Shown: positions 1-6,752, numbered from the stretch's first letter. The stretch: DNA of 13,222 nucleotides from JAEUPI01 sp044222685 (GCA_044222685.1 JBGAMU010000125.1:1-13222); one strand, 5' to 3'. Notes: generated from the sequence alone by a model not told the origin. Translations and numbers: made by a program.

Positions 1-200
1 CGAGGTTGTGCCTGTGGCTGCCACGCAAGAATGAGTGGCTGCCTCGGATGCACTTGCTTGAAACCTATGTGGCCTGGACCAGCGAGTGGCTGAACTACTT
101 CGAAGAGTGGCTCGCCACGCGCGTGTGGGCAGGCGGCGGCGAGCACCCGCCACCATGCAAGAAGCGCCGGCATGGGGCAAACGGGCGAGCGACATCATGA
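1..200 (+). CDS. E2-like (ubiquitin-conjugating-fold) CBASS protein, C-terminal end, partial
   Basis: Only the last 65 or so residues are in the window; the gene enters from the left and stops at TGA 198-200. The visible part is rich in aromatic residues and ends in a pattern I recognise from bacterial E2-like proteins of CBASS operons: a LCLWLP strand, an EWLPRM segment, then AWTSEWLNYFEEWLATRVW and GGGEH. In type II CBASS, E2-like proteins join the C-terminus of the cGAS/DncV-like nucleotidyltransferase to a target, which primes cyclic-nucleotide signalling. The catalytic cysteine would be upstream of the window and cannot be checked. The tail after GGGEH is short and basic (CKKRRH). The next gene starts inside this stop codon (ATGA) and encodes a CBASS-type effector, which supports the call. 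The family is assigned from memory of the C-terminal motif, so confidence is moderate. Confidence 0.62.
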   Translation, partial: RLCLWLPRKNEWLPRMHLLETYVAWTSEWLNYFEEWLATRVWAGGGEHPPPCKKRRHGANGRATS

Positions 201-1096
201 GCATCATCACCGAAAGACAGCTCCACCCGACGATGCTCAGCCTCCTGCGAGCGCGCACGCTGGTCTACCGGCGCGCGAAGCGTTGCCAGGCACTCATGCT
301 CGTACTCAACTTGCTGCTGCCGGTCGCGTCGGCATTCGCGGCGGCCTTGATGCCGGATGCTCGCCCAGCTATCGCCGTTATCGCCTTGTTGCTCGGCGTC
401 TTTGACGCGACCACGATCGACGCCTGGTTGAAGGCCCGCCTGAAGGTCGGCGCCAAGCTGCAGGAGCAGTTCGACTGCGAAGTCCTCGACATCGACTGGA
501 ACGAATTCGTAGCTGGCACCAAGGTCGACGCGGAAGACACGTTCGAGGATGGCCGACGGACGCTGAGCGATAGCGACGAGAGACGGCTGCGCGACTGGTA
601 CCCCGTCGTCGTGGCTGAAGCGCCCATCGAGGTGGCTCGTGTAATCTGCCAGCGGGAGAACCTCGTCTACGACAGCGGCCTGCGCGTGGCCTACCGCCGC
701 CTTCTGTTCTGGTTCGTCGTTGTCTTCGTCGCGCTGATAAGTGCAGCAGTCCTGGCCTTCAACCCGTCGTTCATATCCTTGGTACTTGCGCTGGCTCCCG
801 CCACTCCGGCGCTGACCTGGGCGCTTCGTGAAAACAAGCGGCAGAGTGATGCGCTCGAAACACTGACCCGTTTGAAGACCGAGTCCGAGAAGCTTCTCAA
901 GGTCACGATCAAGGGCGTCGATTCAGCCGAGGCACGGCGTCGGTCCCGCGAGCTGCAGGACGCGATCTTCGGCCACCGGCTGGCGAGCTCTCTCGTCTTC
1001 GAGTGGCTCTACAACCTCTTGCGCCGGCGACTGGAGGCCAAGCTCGTCCACGGTGCCGAGCACTGGGTCAGCGAGTACAAGATGCCGAGCAAGTGA
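197..1096 (+). CDS. S-4TM family putative pore-forming effector (CBASS)
   Basis: This 299-residue protein has four predicted membrane helices, at about residues 31-52, 56-76, 168-187 and 190-210. About 90 soluble residues lie between helices 2 and 3, and a basic amphipathic C-terminal region follows helix 4. The soluble part carries family-like stretches: KLQEQFDCEVLDIDWN (about 87-102), a WYP motif (134-136), and ARVICQRENLVYDSGLR (147-163). This matches the S-4TM ('SMODS-associated 4TM') family, proposed as the membrane-disrupting effector activated by the cyclic nucleotide of a linked CD-NTase. ATG 197 is chosen because it overlaps the upstream stop as ATGA and gives the usual family length; the frame is open back to 86, but that lies within the E2-like gene and adds only basic, compositionally odd residues. 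Membrane damage and abortive infection are inferred from family and context; the nucleotidyltransferase itself is outside the window. Confidence 0.8.
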   Translation: MSIITERQLHPTMLSLLRARTLVYRRAKRCQALMLVLNLLLPVASAFAAALMPDARPAIAVIALLLGVFDATTIDAWLKARLKVGAKLQEQFDCEVLDIDWNEFVAGTKVDAEDTFEDGRRTLSDSDERRLRDWYPVVVAEAPIEVARVICQRENLVYDSGLRVAYRRLLFWFVVVFVALISAAVLAFNPSFISLVLALAPATPALTWALRENKRQSDALETLTRLKTESEKLLKVTIKGVDSAEARRRSRELQDAIFGHRLASSLVFEWLYNLLRRRLEAKLVHGAEHWVSEYKMPSK

Positions 1097-1131
1097 TGAA
1101 GCGCCTTCTAGGGGCCAATGTCAGCTATTGC

Positions 1132-1161
1132 GTCGATACCGAGGTTAGCGCGCGTATCGAC
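1132..1161. other. Imperfect stem-loop between the convergent effector and integrase genes
   Basis: A 7-bp inverted repeat (GTCGATA at 1132-1138, TATCGAC at 1155-1161) with a 16-base loop lies in the 93-base gap between the effector stop and the integrase stop. It could slow transcription from either side. There is no T-run and the loop is long, so it is not a convincing intrinsic terminator. Confidence 0.2.
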
Positions 1162-1189
1162 TGCGGTTCTAGCTGGTCCACGGGTGCGC

Positions 1190-2362
1190 CTACAAGGCGA
1201 GCTTGGCCAAGGCGTTGGCTGCGACCTCGCTCCGCAAGTGGCCATAGTGGCGTTCGATCATCGCGACGCTGGTGCCCGAAATCTGCGCCACGGTCAGCAG
1301 GTCCAGCCCGTCGTGGACCAGATCGCTGATCACGCTGTGCCGTAGTGTGTAGGCCGTGGTTCCGGCGGGCAGCTTGGCGACGAGCACCGCGTCTCTCACA
1401 GGCCCTTTCCAAGCATCCTTGTTCCAAGCCTTGCCGTCAGCCCGGGCAAGGAGAGGTGCTGACGGCAACTTGTCCTTGGTGGCCGCTTCGAAGAACGTCG
1501 CGGTGACATCGGGCAGCTTGATGCGTCGATCCTTACCTGCCTTGTCCTGTCCGACCTTGAGGACCTTCAGGCGCTTGTCGAAGTCGCCCACCGTCAGCTT
1601 GGCCAGCGCGCCAGGCCGCAGGGGCAGCTGGCAAAGCCCGCGAAGGAACGCGGCCAGATCTGTGGGGGCCTTCTCGATGAACTTGAGCCGCTGGGCTCGA
1701 TCAAGGTAGAGCTCACGCCGCCGGTCGGCGTTCTTGATCGGGCGGAGCTTGCTGCGCCATGCGAAGTCGCTGGTGACCAGCCCGTCCAGGAAAGCGAGGT
1801 TCAGCGCGGCCCGGAAGCAGGTCATGTCCCTGTTCAAGGTGCTTTCCGATCTCAGCTCTCCGCGACGGCCACCGCTGCGTGTCGGCAACTCCTTCAGGGC
1901 CTTGCGCCAGGCTTCGAGCTGCAACGGAGTCAACTTGGTCAGCTCGGTCGATGCCAACCTGCGGTTGCTCAAGACGTAGTTCTTGAACCGCGCATCGGCG
2001 TCATTCGCTGCCCGGTCGGTCTTGTGCGTGCACAGGTGCTTCACGTATCGGGAGCAAGCATCTGCCACTGTCGCGCCACTTGTGTTGCCGCCGCGGCCCA
2101 GATGCTCGAACCAGGCCTGGGCCGCCTTCAAGGCGGCGTCGAAGCGCAGATGGTCGGCAAGTTCAAGGAACTCGCCGAGTGGCTTGTAGAGCTGCTGCAC
2201 GCCAGCTTCTTCGACCCGAGTTCGCGCCAGCCAGGCGCCATGACCGCTGGCGGTCATCTTGCGGTAGCCCACATAGCAACCCTTGATCACCCGATGCCAG
2301 TACGGGCCTCGTCGCGGCTTGAGCTTGTCGCGCGACGCGACGGTGTCGATGCGTGTGGCCAT
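1190..2362 (-). CDS. Tyrosine-type site-specific integrase of the tRNA-Val island
   Basis: A 390-residue phage-type recombinase. Residues about 95-205 look like the SAM-like core-binding domain and about 215-390 like the catalytic domain. Visible catalytic elements are Arg249 in LPLRPGAL, a box II with Arg341 in AYTLRHS, a GTS motif (363-365) and the nucleophile Tyr373 in ERHYGHL. The usual box II histidine position is Tyr338, and the second His/Trp position is Thr364. I believe both variants occur in related island integrases. ATG 2362 is chosen as the start, with GGGGA about 7 bases upstream. The open frame continues to 2533, but that extension reads antisense through the tRNA fragment (MDSNHRPPPCQGG), a well-known annotation artefact. 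The gene lies just inside the attachment site and transcribes toward the island interior, as expected for the enzyme that integrates and excises this element. Confidence 0.9.
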   Translation of the reverse strand: MATRIDTVASRDKLKPRRGPYWHRVIKGCYVGYRKMTASGHGAWLARTRVEEAGVQQLYKPLGEFLELADHLRFDAALKAAQAWFEHLGRGGNTSGATVADACSRYVKHLCTHKTDRAANDADARFKNYVLSNRRLASTELTKLTPLQLEAWRKALKELPTRSGGRRGELRSESTLNRDMTCFRAALNLAFLDGLVTSDFAWRSKLRPIKNADRRRELYLDRAQRLKFIEKAPTDLAAFLRGLCQLPLRPGALAKLTVGDFDKRLKVLKVGQDKAGKDRRIKLPDVTATFFEAATKDKLPSAPLLARADGKAWNKDAWKGPVRDAVLVAKLPAGTTAYTLRHSVISDLVHDGLDLLTVAQISGTSVAMIERHYGHLRSEVAANALAKLAL

Positions 2363-2380
2363 GTCATCCCCGGCTGCGGA

Positions 2381-2402
2381 AGTACCAAAAAAGTACCAAA
2401 AA
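2381..2402. repeat. Perfect 11-bp tandem repeat upstream of the integrase
   Basis: Two adjacent copies of AGTACCAAAAA occupy 2381-2391 and 2392-2402, about 20-40 bases upstream of the integrase start and about 95 bases from the tRNA fragment. The period is close to one helical turn, so both copies face the same side of the DNA. The likely role is a binding site for the integrase arm domain, an excisionase, or an autorepressor of the integrase promoter. The repeat is seen directly; the role is inferred. Confidence 0.6.
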
Positions 2403-2495
2403 CTGGGGTGAATTTTAGTGGTCCTTCTGGGACCTCGAATGCCATTTTTACCTCGTAAACTTGCGTCCCATGAGTTCCCAAGAAGTCCCCGTTTC

Positions 2496-2545
2496 CCGCC
2501 TTGACATGGTGGGGGTCGGTGGTTCGAGTCCACTCGCGCCTACCA
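2496..2545 (+). other. attachment site: 3' fragment of tRNA-Val(GAC), right end of island
   Basis: The sequence folds as the 3' part of a tRNA. The anticodon stem is CCGCC (2496-2500) with GGTGG (2508-2512), and the loop TTGACAT (2501-2507) carries anticodon GAC at 2503-2505. The T-arm has stem GGTGG (2518-2522) and CCACT (2530-2534) around TTCGAGT. The 3' acceptor strand is CGCGCCT (2535-2541), followed by A and an encoded CCA (2543-2545). The 5' acceptor strand and D-arm, expected as AGGCGCGTAGCTC, are absent upstream. This is therefore the displaced 3' copy left when a tyrosine integrase inserted at the tRNA; the complete tRNA-Val should be at the far, left end of the island. One stem position is a G-T wobble, suggesting the identity block starts close to the anticodon loop. 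Confidence 0.85.
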
Positions 2546-2674
2546 GGTATCCAACCGCCGGGCCCGGTCGCGAGATCCCGCCCGACGCGTCTTTAAGGGT
2601 CAGGTGGAAACCCCGCGGGGTGGGGGCGCGGCGCCCCCTAGAATCATCCTGCACTGCACAAGGAGTTCCAGGCG
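2546..2674 (+). promoter_or_regulatory. phaR leader with GC palindromes and a possible -10
   Basis: Three GC-rich inverted repeats lie between the tRNA fragment and phaR: CCGGGCCCGG (2558-2567), ACCCCGCGGGGT (2610-2621) and a perfect 8-bp arm pair with a one-base loop (2622-2629 and 2631-2638). The first may be a remnant of the tRNA terminator. TAGAAT at 2639-2644 resembles a -10 box, though no good -35 is visible. TGCACTGCA (2650-2658) just after it is TGC-rich, the sort of sequence some PhaR proteins bind, so autoregulation is possible. The ribosome site AAGGAG (2660-2665) sits 9 bases before the phaR ATG. Confidence 0.35.
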
Positions 2675-3250
2675 ATGCCAGCCACCCGCCGCGCCGCGGC
2701 CCCTGCGCCTGCCCCCAAGGGCATGCGCATACTGAAGAAATACCCGAACCGCCGTCTCTACGACACGCAGTCGAGCAGCTACATCACGCTTGCCGACGTG
2801 AAGAAGATGGTGCTCGACGGCGAGGACTTCGAGGTGCGCGACGCCAAGAGCGGTGACGACCTGACGCGCAGCATCCTGCTGCAGATCATCCTGGAGGAAG
2901 AGGCGGGCAGCGTGCCGATGTTTTCGACGCAGACGCTGGCGCAGATCATCCGCTTCTACGGGCATGCCATGCAGGGCGTGATGGGCAGCTACCTCGAACA
3001 GAACATGCAGGCCTTCACCGACATGCAGCGCCGCCTCGGCGAGCAGACCCACGGCGTGTTCGACCCGAAGGGCTTCACGCCCGAGGTGTGGTCGCAGTTC
3101 ATGAGCGGGCAGGCGCCGATCATGCAAGGCCTGATGGGCAACTACCTCGAGCAGTCGAAAGCCCTGTTCGCGCAGATGCAGGAGCAGATGGGCAAGCAGG
3201 CCGGAACGCTGTTCCCCGGCGTACCCGGCTTTCCCGGCACCAAGCGTTGA
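2675..3250 (+). CDS. phaR: Polyhydroxyalkanoate synthesis repressor PhaR
   Basis: PhaR is a cytoplasmic DNA-binding protein that senses PHA granules and represses phasin (phaP) genes and often its own gene until polymer accumulates. The 191-residue length is normal. Residues about 17-80 form the PHB/PHA accumulation regulator DNA-binding domain, with the near-invariant LKKYPNRRLYDT (20-31) and YITLADV. Two PHB_acc-type repeats follow, visible as GSYLEQNMQAFTDMQ (104-118) and GNYLEQSKALFAQMQ (155-169). The first 15 residues are a low-complexity Ala/Pro leader. The start is supported by AAGGAG 9 bases upstream. It is the first complete chromosomal gene after the island junction. Its stop overlaps the proposed TTG start of rimO. 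No PHA synthase or phasin gene is in view, so targets would act in trans. Confidence 0.93.
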   Translation: MPATRRAAAPAPAPKGMRILKKYPNRRLYDTQSSSYITLADVKKMVLDGEDFEVRDAKSGDDLTRSILLQIILEEEAGSVPMFSTQTLAQIIRFYGHAMQGVMGSYLEQNMQAFTDMQRRLGEQTHGVFDPKGFTPEVWSQFMSGQAPIMQGLMGNYLEQSKALFAQMQEQMGKQAGTLFPGVPGFPGTKR

Positions 3251-4608
3251 GTGCGGCACCGACGGTCGGCTTCGTGTCGCTCGGGTGCCCCAAGGCGCTC
3301 ACCGACTCGGAGCTGATCCTCACCCAGCTGAGTGCGGAGGGTTATCGCACCTCCAAGACCTTCGCCGGCGCCGACCTGGTGATCGTCAACACCTGCGGTT
3401 TCATCGACGCGGCGGTGCAGGAGAGCCTCGATGCGATCGGCGACGCACTGGCCGAAAACGGCCGCGTCATCGTCACCGGCTGCCTGGGTGCGAAGACCGA
3501 TGCCGATGGCCAGAGCGTGGTGCGGGCGAGGCATCCCAAGGTGCTCGCGGTCACCGGACCGCATGCCACGCAGGAAGTGATGGAGGCCGTGCACGCGCAC
3601 TGCCCGAAACCGCACGACCCGTTCGCCGATCTCGTGCCGCCGCAGGGGATCAAGCTCACGCCCAAGCATTACGCCTACCTGAAGATCAGCGAGGGCTGCA
3701 ACCATCGCTGCACCTTCTGCATCATCCCGTCGATGCGCGGCGACCTGGTGTCACGCCCGATCGGCGACGTACTGGCCGAGGCGCGCGCGCTATTCGAGTC
3801 GGGCGTCAAGGAGCTGCTGGTGGTGAGCCAGGACACCAGCGCCTACGGCGTCGACGTCAAGTACCGTACCGGCTTCTTCGACGGCCGGCCGGTGAAGACC
3901 CGTCTGGTCGACCTGTGCGAGCAGCTGGCCCTGCTGGCCGAGCCGCACGGCGCGTGGGTCCGTCTGCACTACGTGTACCCGTACCCGCACGTCGACGACG
4001 TGCTGCCGCTGATGGCCGAAGGGCGCATCCTGCCGTACCTGGACGTGCCGTTCCAGCATTCGCATCCCGACGTGCTGCGCCGCATGAAGCGCCCCGCCAG
4101 CGGCGAGCGCAACCTCGAGCGACTGTCGCGCTGGCGCGAGTTGTGCCCGCAACTCGTGGTGCGCTCGACCTTCATCGCCGGCTTTCCCGGCGAGACCGAA
4201 GCCGAGTTCGAGGATCTGCTGGGTTTCGTACGCGAGGCGGGCATCGATCGTGCGGGCTGCTTCGCGTATTCGCCGGTGGCCGGCGCCGCCGCCAACGCGC
4301 TGCCCGGTGCGCTGCCGGAAGCCTTGCGCGAAGAGCGACGCGCGCGCTTCATGGCGGTGGCCGAGGCGGCATCGGTCGAGCGGCTGAAGCGCCGCGTCGG
4401 CGCGCAGCTGCAGGTGCTGATCGATTCGGCGCCGGCGCTCGGCCGCAAGGGCGGTGTCGGCCGAAGTTATGCCGACGCGCCCGAGATCGACGGCCTGGTG
4501 CGCCTGTTGCCGCCGCAGAAAGCGTCCAAGCGATTGCTGGTCGGCGAATTCACGCAGGCCCGTGTGGTCGCCGCCGAAGGACACGACCTCGTGGCATTGC
4601 CGATGTGA
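3247..4608 (+). CDS. rimO: Ribosomal protein S12 methylthiotransferase RimO
   Basis: RimO is a radical-SAM enzyme that adds a methylthio group to the conserved aspartate of ribosomal protein S12, using two 4Fe-4S clusters. The 453-residue product has the three N-terminal cluster cysteines of the UPF0004 domain: Cys14 (SLGCPKA), Cys50 (NTCGF) and Cys79 (VTGCLG). The radical-SAM CxxxCxxC is at Cys151, Cys155 and Cys158 in SEGCNHRCTFC. The C-terminal part, from about residue 385, fits a TRAM domain. SLGCPKALTDSE and the RGDLVSRP context separate it from the tRNA enzyme MiaB. The start is inferred: no ATG or GTG in frame fits, and TTG 3247 overlaps the phaR stop as TTGA, placing the conserved VGFVSLGCPKA near the N-terminus. 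Translation is therefore probably coupled to phaR; no clear ribosome site was seen. Confidence 0.94.
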   Translation: MSAAPTVGFVSLGCPKALTDSELILTQLSAEGYRTSKTFAGADLVIVNTCGFIDAAVQESLDAIGDALAENGRVIVTGCLGAKTDADGQSVVRARHPKVLAVTGPHATQEVMEAVHAHCPKPHDPFADLVPPQGIKLTPKHYAYLKISEGCNHRCTFCIIPSMRGDLVSRPIGDVLAEARALFESGVKELLVVSQDTSAYGVDVKYRTGFFDGRPVKTRLVDLCEQLALLAEPHGAWVRLHYVYPYPHVDDVLPLMAEGRILPYLDVPFQHSHPDVLRRMKRPASGERNLERLSRWRELCPQLVVRSTFIAGFPGETEAEFEDLLGFVREAGIDRAGCFAYSPVAGAAANALPGALPEALREERRARFMAVAEAASVERLKRRVGAQLQVLIDSAPALGRKGGVGRSYADAPEIDGLVRLLPPQKASKRLLVGEFTQARVVAAEGHDLVALPM

Positions 4609-4615
4609 GAACCGC

Positions 4616-5803
4616 ATGAGCGAACCGATCACGCACCTGAGCACCGAGCTGATCCATCACGACTACCAGCCGCCGGCCGGCTTCGACGCGGTGCCGGTGG
4701 GCGTGTACAAGGCCTCGACGATCATCTTCCCGAACGTGGCGGCGCTGCGCGCGCGCGACTGGCGCTACAAGAACGGCTACACCTACGGCCTGCACGGCAC
4801 GCCGACCACCTTCACGCTCGAGGAGCGGCTCGCCACGCTGGAAGGCGGCACGTACTGTGCGCTGGCGCCGAGCGGACTGGCGGCGATCGCCACCGTCAAC
4901 GTCGCGCTGCTGCGGCGCGGCGACGAGGTGCTGCTGCCCGCCAACGTGTACGGGCCGTCGCGCGAGATGGCGCGCACCCTGCTCGCCGACTGGGGCGTCA
5001 CGCACCGCCTCTACGACCCGATGGACGCCGCGGCATTCGCGGCGATGCTGAACGAGCAGACCAAGCTGGTCTGGCTCGAGGCGCCGGGCTCGATCACGAT
5101 GGAGTTTCCCGACCTGCGGGCGCTGGTGCGGGCGGCGCGCGCGCGCGGCGTGCTGACCGCGCTCGACAACACCTGGGGCGCCGGCATCGCGTTCAAGGCC
5201 TTCGACCTCGGCGACGGGCTCGCGGTCGACCTGGCCATGCATGCGCTGACCAAGTACCCGTCGGGCGGCGGCGACGTGCTGATGGGGTCGGTCGTCACCC
5301 GCGACGAGAAGCTGCACCACCAGCTGCTGCTGGCGCACATGCGGCTCGGCACCGGCGTGGCAGGCAACGACGCCGAGTTCGTGCTGCGCTCGTTGCCCTC
5401 GCTGGAGCTGCGTTATCGCGCGCACGATCAGTCGGCGCGTCGGGTCGCGCAGTGGTTGCAGCGTCAGCCGATGGTCACGCAGGTGCTGCATCCCGCGCTG
5501 CCCGGCTCGCCCGGGCACGACCACTGGGCGGCACTTTGCCGCGACGCGGCGGGCCTGTTCTCGATACTGATCGATCCGGCGCTGCCGGCGGCGCGCGTGG
5601 ATGCCTTCGTCGACGCGCTGCGCCGCTTCAAGCTCGGATACTCGTGGGGCGGTCCGGTCAGCCTGGTCGTGCCCTACGACCTGAAGGCGCTGCGCGGGGA
5701 CGCCACACGCTTGCACGGCCATTTGGTGCGCTTCTCGATCGGCCTCGAAGCGGCGGACGATCTCATCGCCGACCTCGACCAGGCGCTGCAGACGCTACGC
5801 TGA
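4616..5803 (+). CDS. metC: Cystathionine beta-lyase (Cys/Met metabolism PLP enzyme)
   Basis: A 395-residue fold-type I PLP enzyme predicted to cleave cystathionine to homocysteine, pyruvate and ammonia, the penultimate step of methionine synthesis by transsulfuration. Visible elements are the cofactor-contacting YTYGLHGTPT (56-64), the PLP-binding aspartate in LDNTW (Asp184), Lys213 in ALTKYPSGGGD as the Schiff-base lysine, and Arg372 in VRFSIGLE as the substrate carboxylate ligand. FKLGYSWGGPVSL (338-350) is typical of the beta-lyase branch. Other Cys/Met-family activities (gamma-lyase, gamma-synthase) cannot be excluded by eye. ATG 4616 lies 7 bases after the rimO stop, and GAGAA just upstream may serve as a weak ribosome site, so the gene is probably co-transcribed with phaR-rimO. 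Its last 9 bases overlap the end of the convergent transporter gene. Confidence 0.87.
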   Translation: MSEPITHLSTELIHHDYQPPAGFDAVPVGVYKASTIIFPNVAALRARDWRYKNGYTYGLHGTPTTFTLEERLATLEGGTYCALAPSGLAAIATVNVALLRRGDEVLLPANVYGPSREMARTLLADWGVTHRLYDPMDAAAFAAMLNEQTKLVWLEAPGSITMEFPDLRALVRAARARGVLTALDNTWGAGIAFKAFDLGDGLAVDLAMHALTKYPSGGGDVLMGSVVTRDEKLHHQLLLAHMRLGTGVAGNDAEFVLRSLPSLELRYRAHDQSARRVAQWLQRQPMVTQVLHPALPGSPGHDHWAALCRDAAGLFSILIDPALPAARVDAFVDALRRFKLGYSWGGPVSLVVPYDLKALRGDATRLHGHLVRFSIGLEAADDLIADLDQALQTLR

Positions 5804-6682
5804 GCTTCGGCGCGGCAGCAGGCCCATCGCCAGCGCGGTGCCGACCAGCACCACGCCGCAGGCGACGACCATCGTCACGCTGATCGCCTCATCGAGGAAC
5901 AGCCAGCCCCACAGCACGGCGAACGCCGGGATCAGAAACGTCACCGCGCTGGCGTTGGTCGCGCCCGCATGGGTGATCAGCCGGAAGTACAGGATGTACG
6001 CGACGCCCGAGCACAGCAGTGCCAGCGCGATGGCGGCCGCCCAGGCCGTCACGCCGGGCATCTGCGCCGGCCGCAGCCACCAGGCCGGCAACGCCAGCAC
6101 CAGCGCGGCCGACAGCTGGCTGCCCGCCGCCATCGCCAGCGGCGGCACCTGCGGCAGCTGGCGCTTCGTGTAATTGCCCGAGAAGCCGTACAGCGAAGTC
6201 GCGATCAGGCAGGCCGCGATGGCCCCGCCGGCGCTGACGCCGTGCTCGCCACCCTTGAGGCCGGCGCGGTCCCAGGCCAGCCAGGCCACGCCTGACAGCC
6301 CGATCGCCATGCCGAGCCAGCGGGTCGAGGTCAGCCGTTCGCGCCACCACAGGGCCGCAATCAGTGCGGTGGCCAGCGGCGTGGCGGCGTTGAAGATCGA
6401 CGACAGACCGGCCGTGATGGCGAGCGCGGCGATACCAAAGAGCACGAACGGCAGCGCCGAGTTCGTCACGCCGACCAGCAGGATGCCGCGCCACGATTGA
6501 CGCAACGCGCCGAGTTGGCCGCGCGAGGCGAGCAGCGGCACCAGCAGCAGCGCGGCACCACCGCAGCGCACGGCCGCCAGCGCCACCGGGCCGAACTCGC
6601 CGGCGCCCATGCGCATGAAGAGGAACGAGCCGCCCCACAACGCGGCGAGCGTGATCAGGTCGACGACGTCGCGCGCGGTCAT
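5795..6682 (-). CDS. DMT superfamily (EamA-type) transporter
   Basis: A 295-residue inner-membrane protein with about ten hydrophobic helices arranged as two EamA repeats. The N-terminal ALWGGSFLFMRMGAGEFGPV (14-33) is typical of EamA, and the second repeat starts around residue 150 (AGGAIAACLIATSLYGFSGN). PxFAVLWGWLFLDE (252-265) is the usual end of the repeat near helix 9. Members export amino acids, metabolites or drugs; the substrate cannot be read from sequence. ATG 6682 is chosen because GAAGG lies 8 bases upstream. An in-frame ATG at 6727 would add 15 poorly conserved residues. The gene lies 70 bases after ogt on the same strand and may share its transcript. Its stop (TAG) lies inside the end of the convergent metC, a 9-base tail-to-tail overlap. 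Confidence 0.88.
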   Translation of the reverse strand: MTARDVVDLITLAALWGGSFLFMRMGAGEFGPVALAAVRCGGAALLLVPLLASRGQLGALRQSWRGILLVGVTNSALPFVLFGIAALAITAGLSSIFNAATPLATALIAALWWRERLTSTRWLGMAIGLSGVAWLAWDRAGLKGGEHGVSAGGAIAACLIATSLYGFSGNYTKRQLPQVPPLAMAAGSQLSAALVLALPAWWLRPAQMPGVTAWAAAIALALLCSGVAYILYFRLITHAGATNASAVTFLIPAFAVLWGWLFLDEAISVTMVVACGVVLVGTALAMGLLPRRSSA

Positions 6683-6752
6683 CGGTGCAGCCTTCGCGCG
6701 CCGCGCGGTCCCGCCGAGCGAGCGCATGGGCCCTTCGGGCGGCCGTGCGGGC

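Noticed and set aside
86..196. Upstream extension of the S-4TM effector frame
   Set aside because: It lies inside the E2-like gene, is basic low-complexity sequence, and the ATGA-overlap start at 197 gives the usual family length.
2420..2434. Small hairpin GGTCC-TTCTG-GGACC upstream of the integrase
   Set aside because: A 5-bp stem without a T-run or link to a gene end; expected by chance in sequence this rich in GC.
2363..2533. N-terminal extension of the integrase (MDSNHRPPPCQGG...)
   Set aside because: This reads antisense through the tRNA-Val fragment and att flank; it is a familiar artefact of tRNA sequence, not protein.
2461..2545. A complete tRNA gene
   Set aside because: The 5' acceptor strand and D-arm do not exist upstream; only the 3' part from the anticodon stem onward is present.
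2448..2654. Minus-strand frame with GASGLEPPTPTMSR
   Set aside because: Another well-known spurious translation across a tRNA; no protein evidence.
3285..4619. Long overlapping plus-strand frame inside rimO, rich in Arg and Ala
   Set aside because: Shadow of rimO in another frame; the composition is typical of GC-rich out-of-frame translation.
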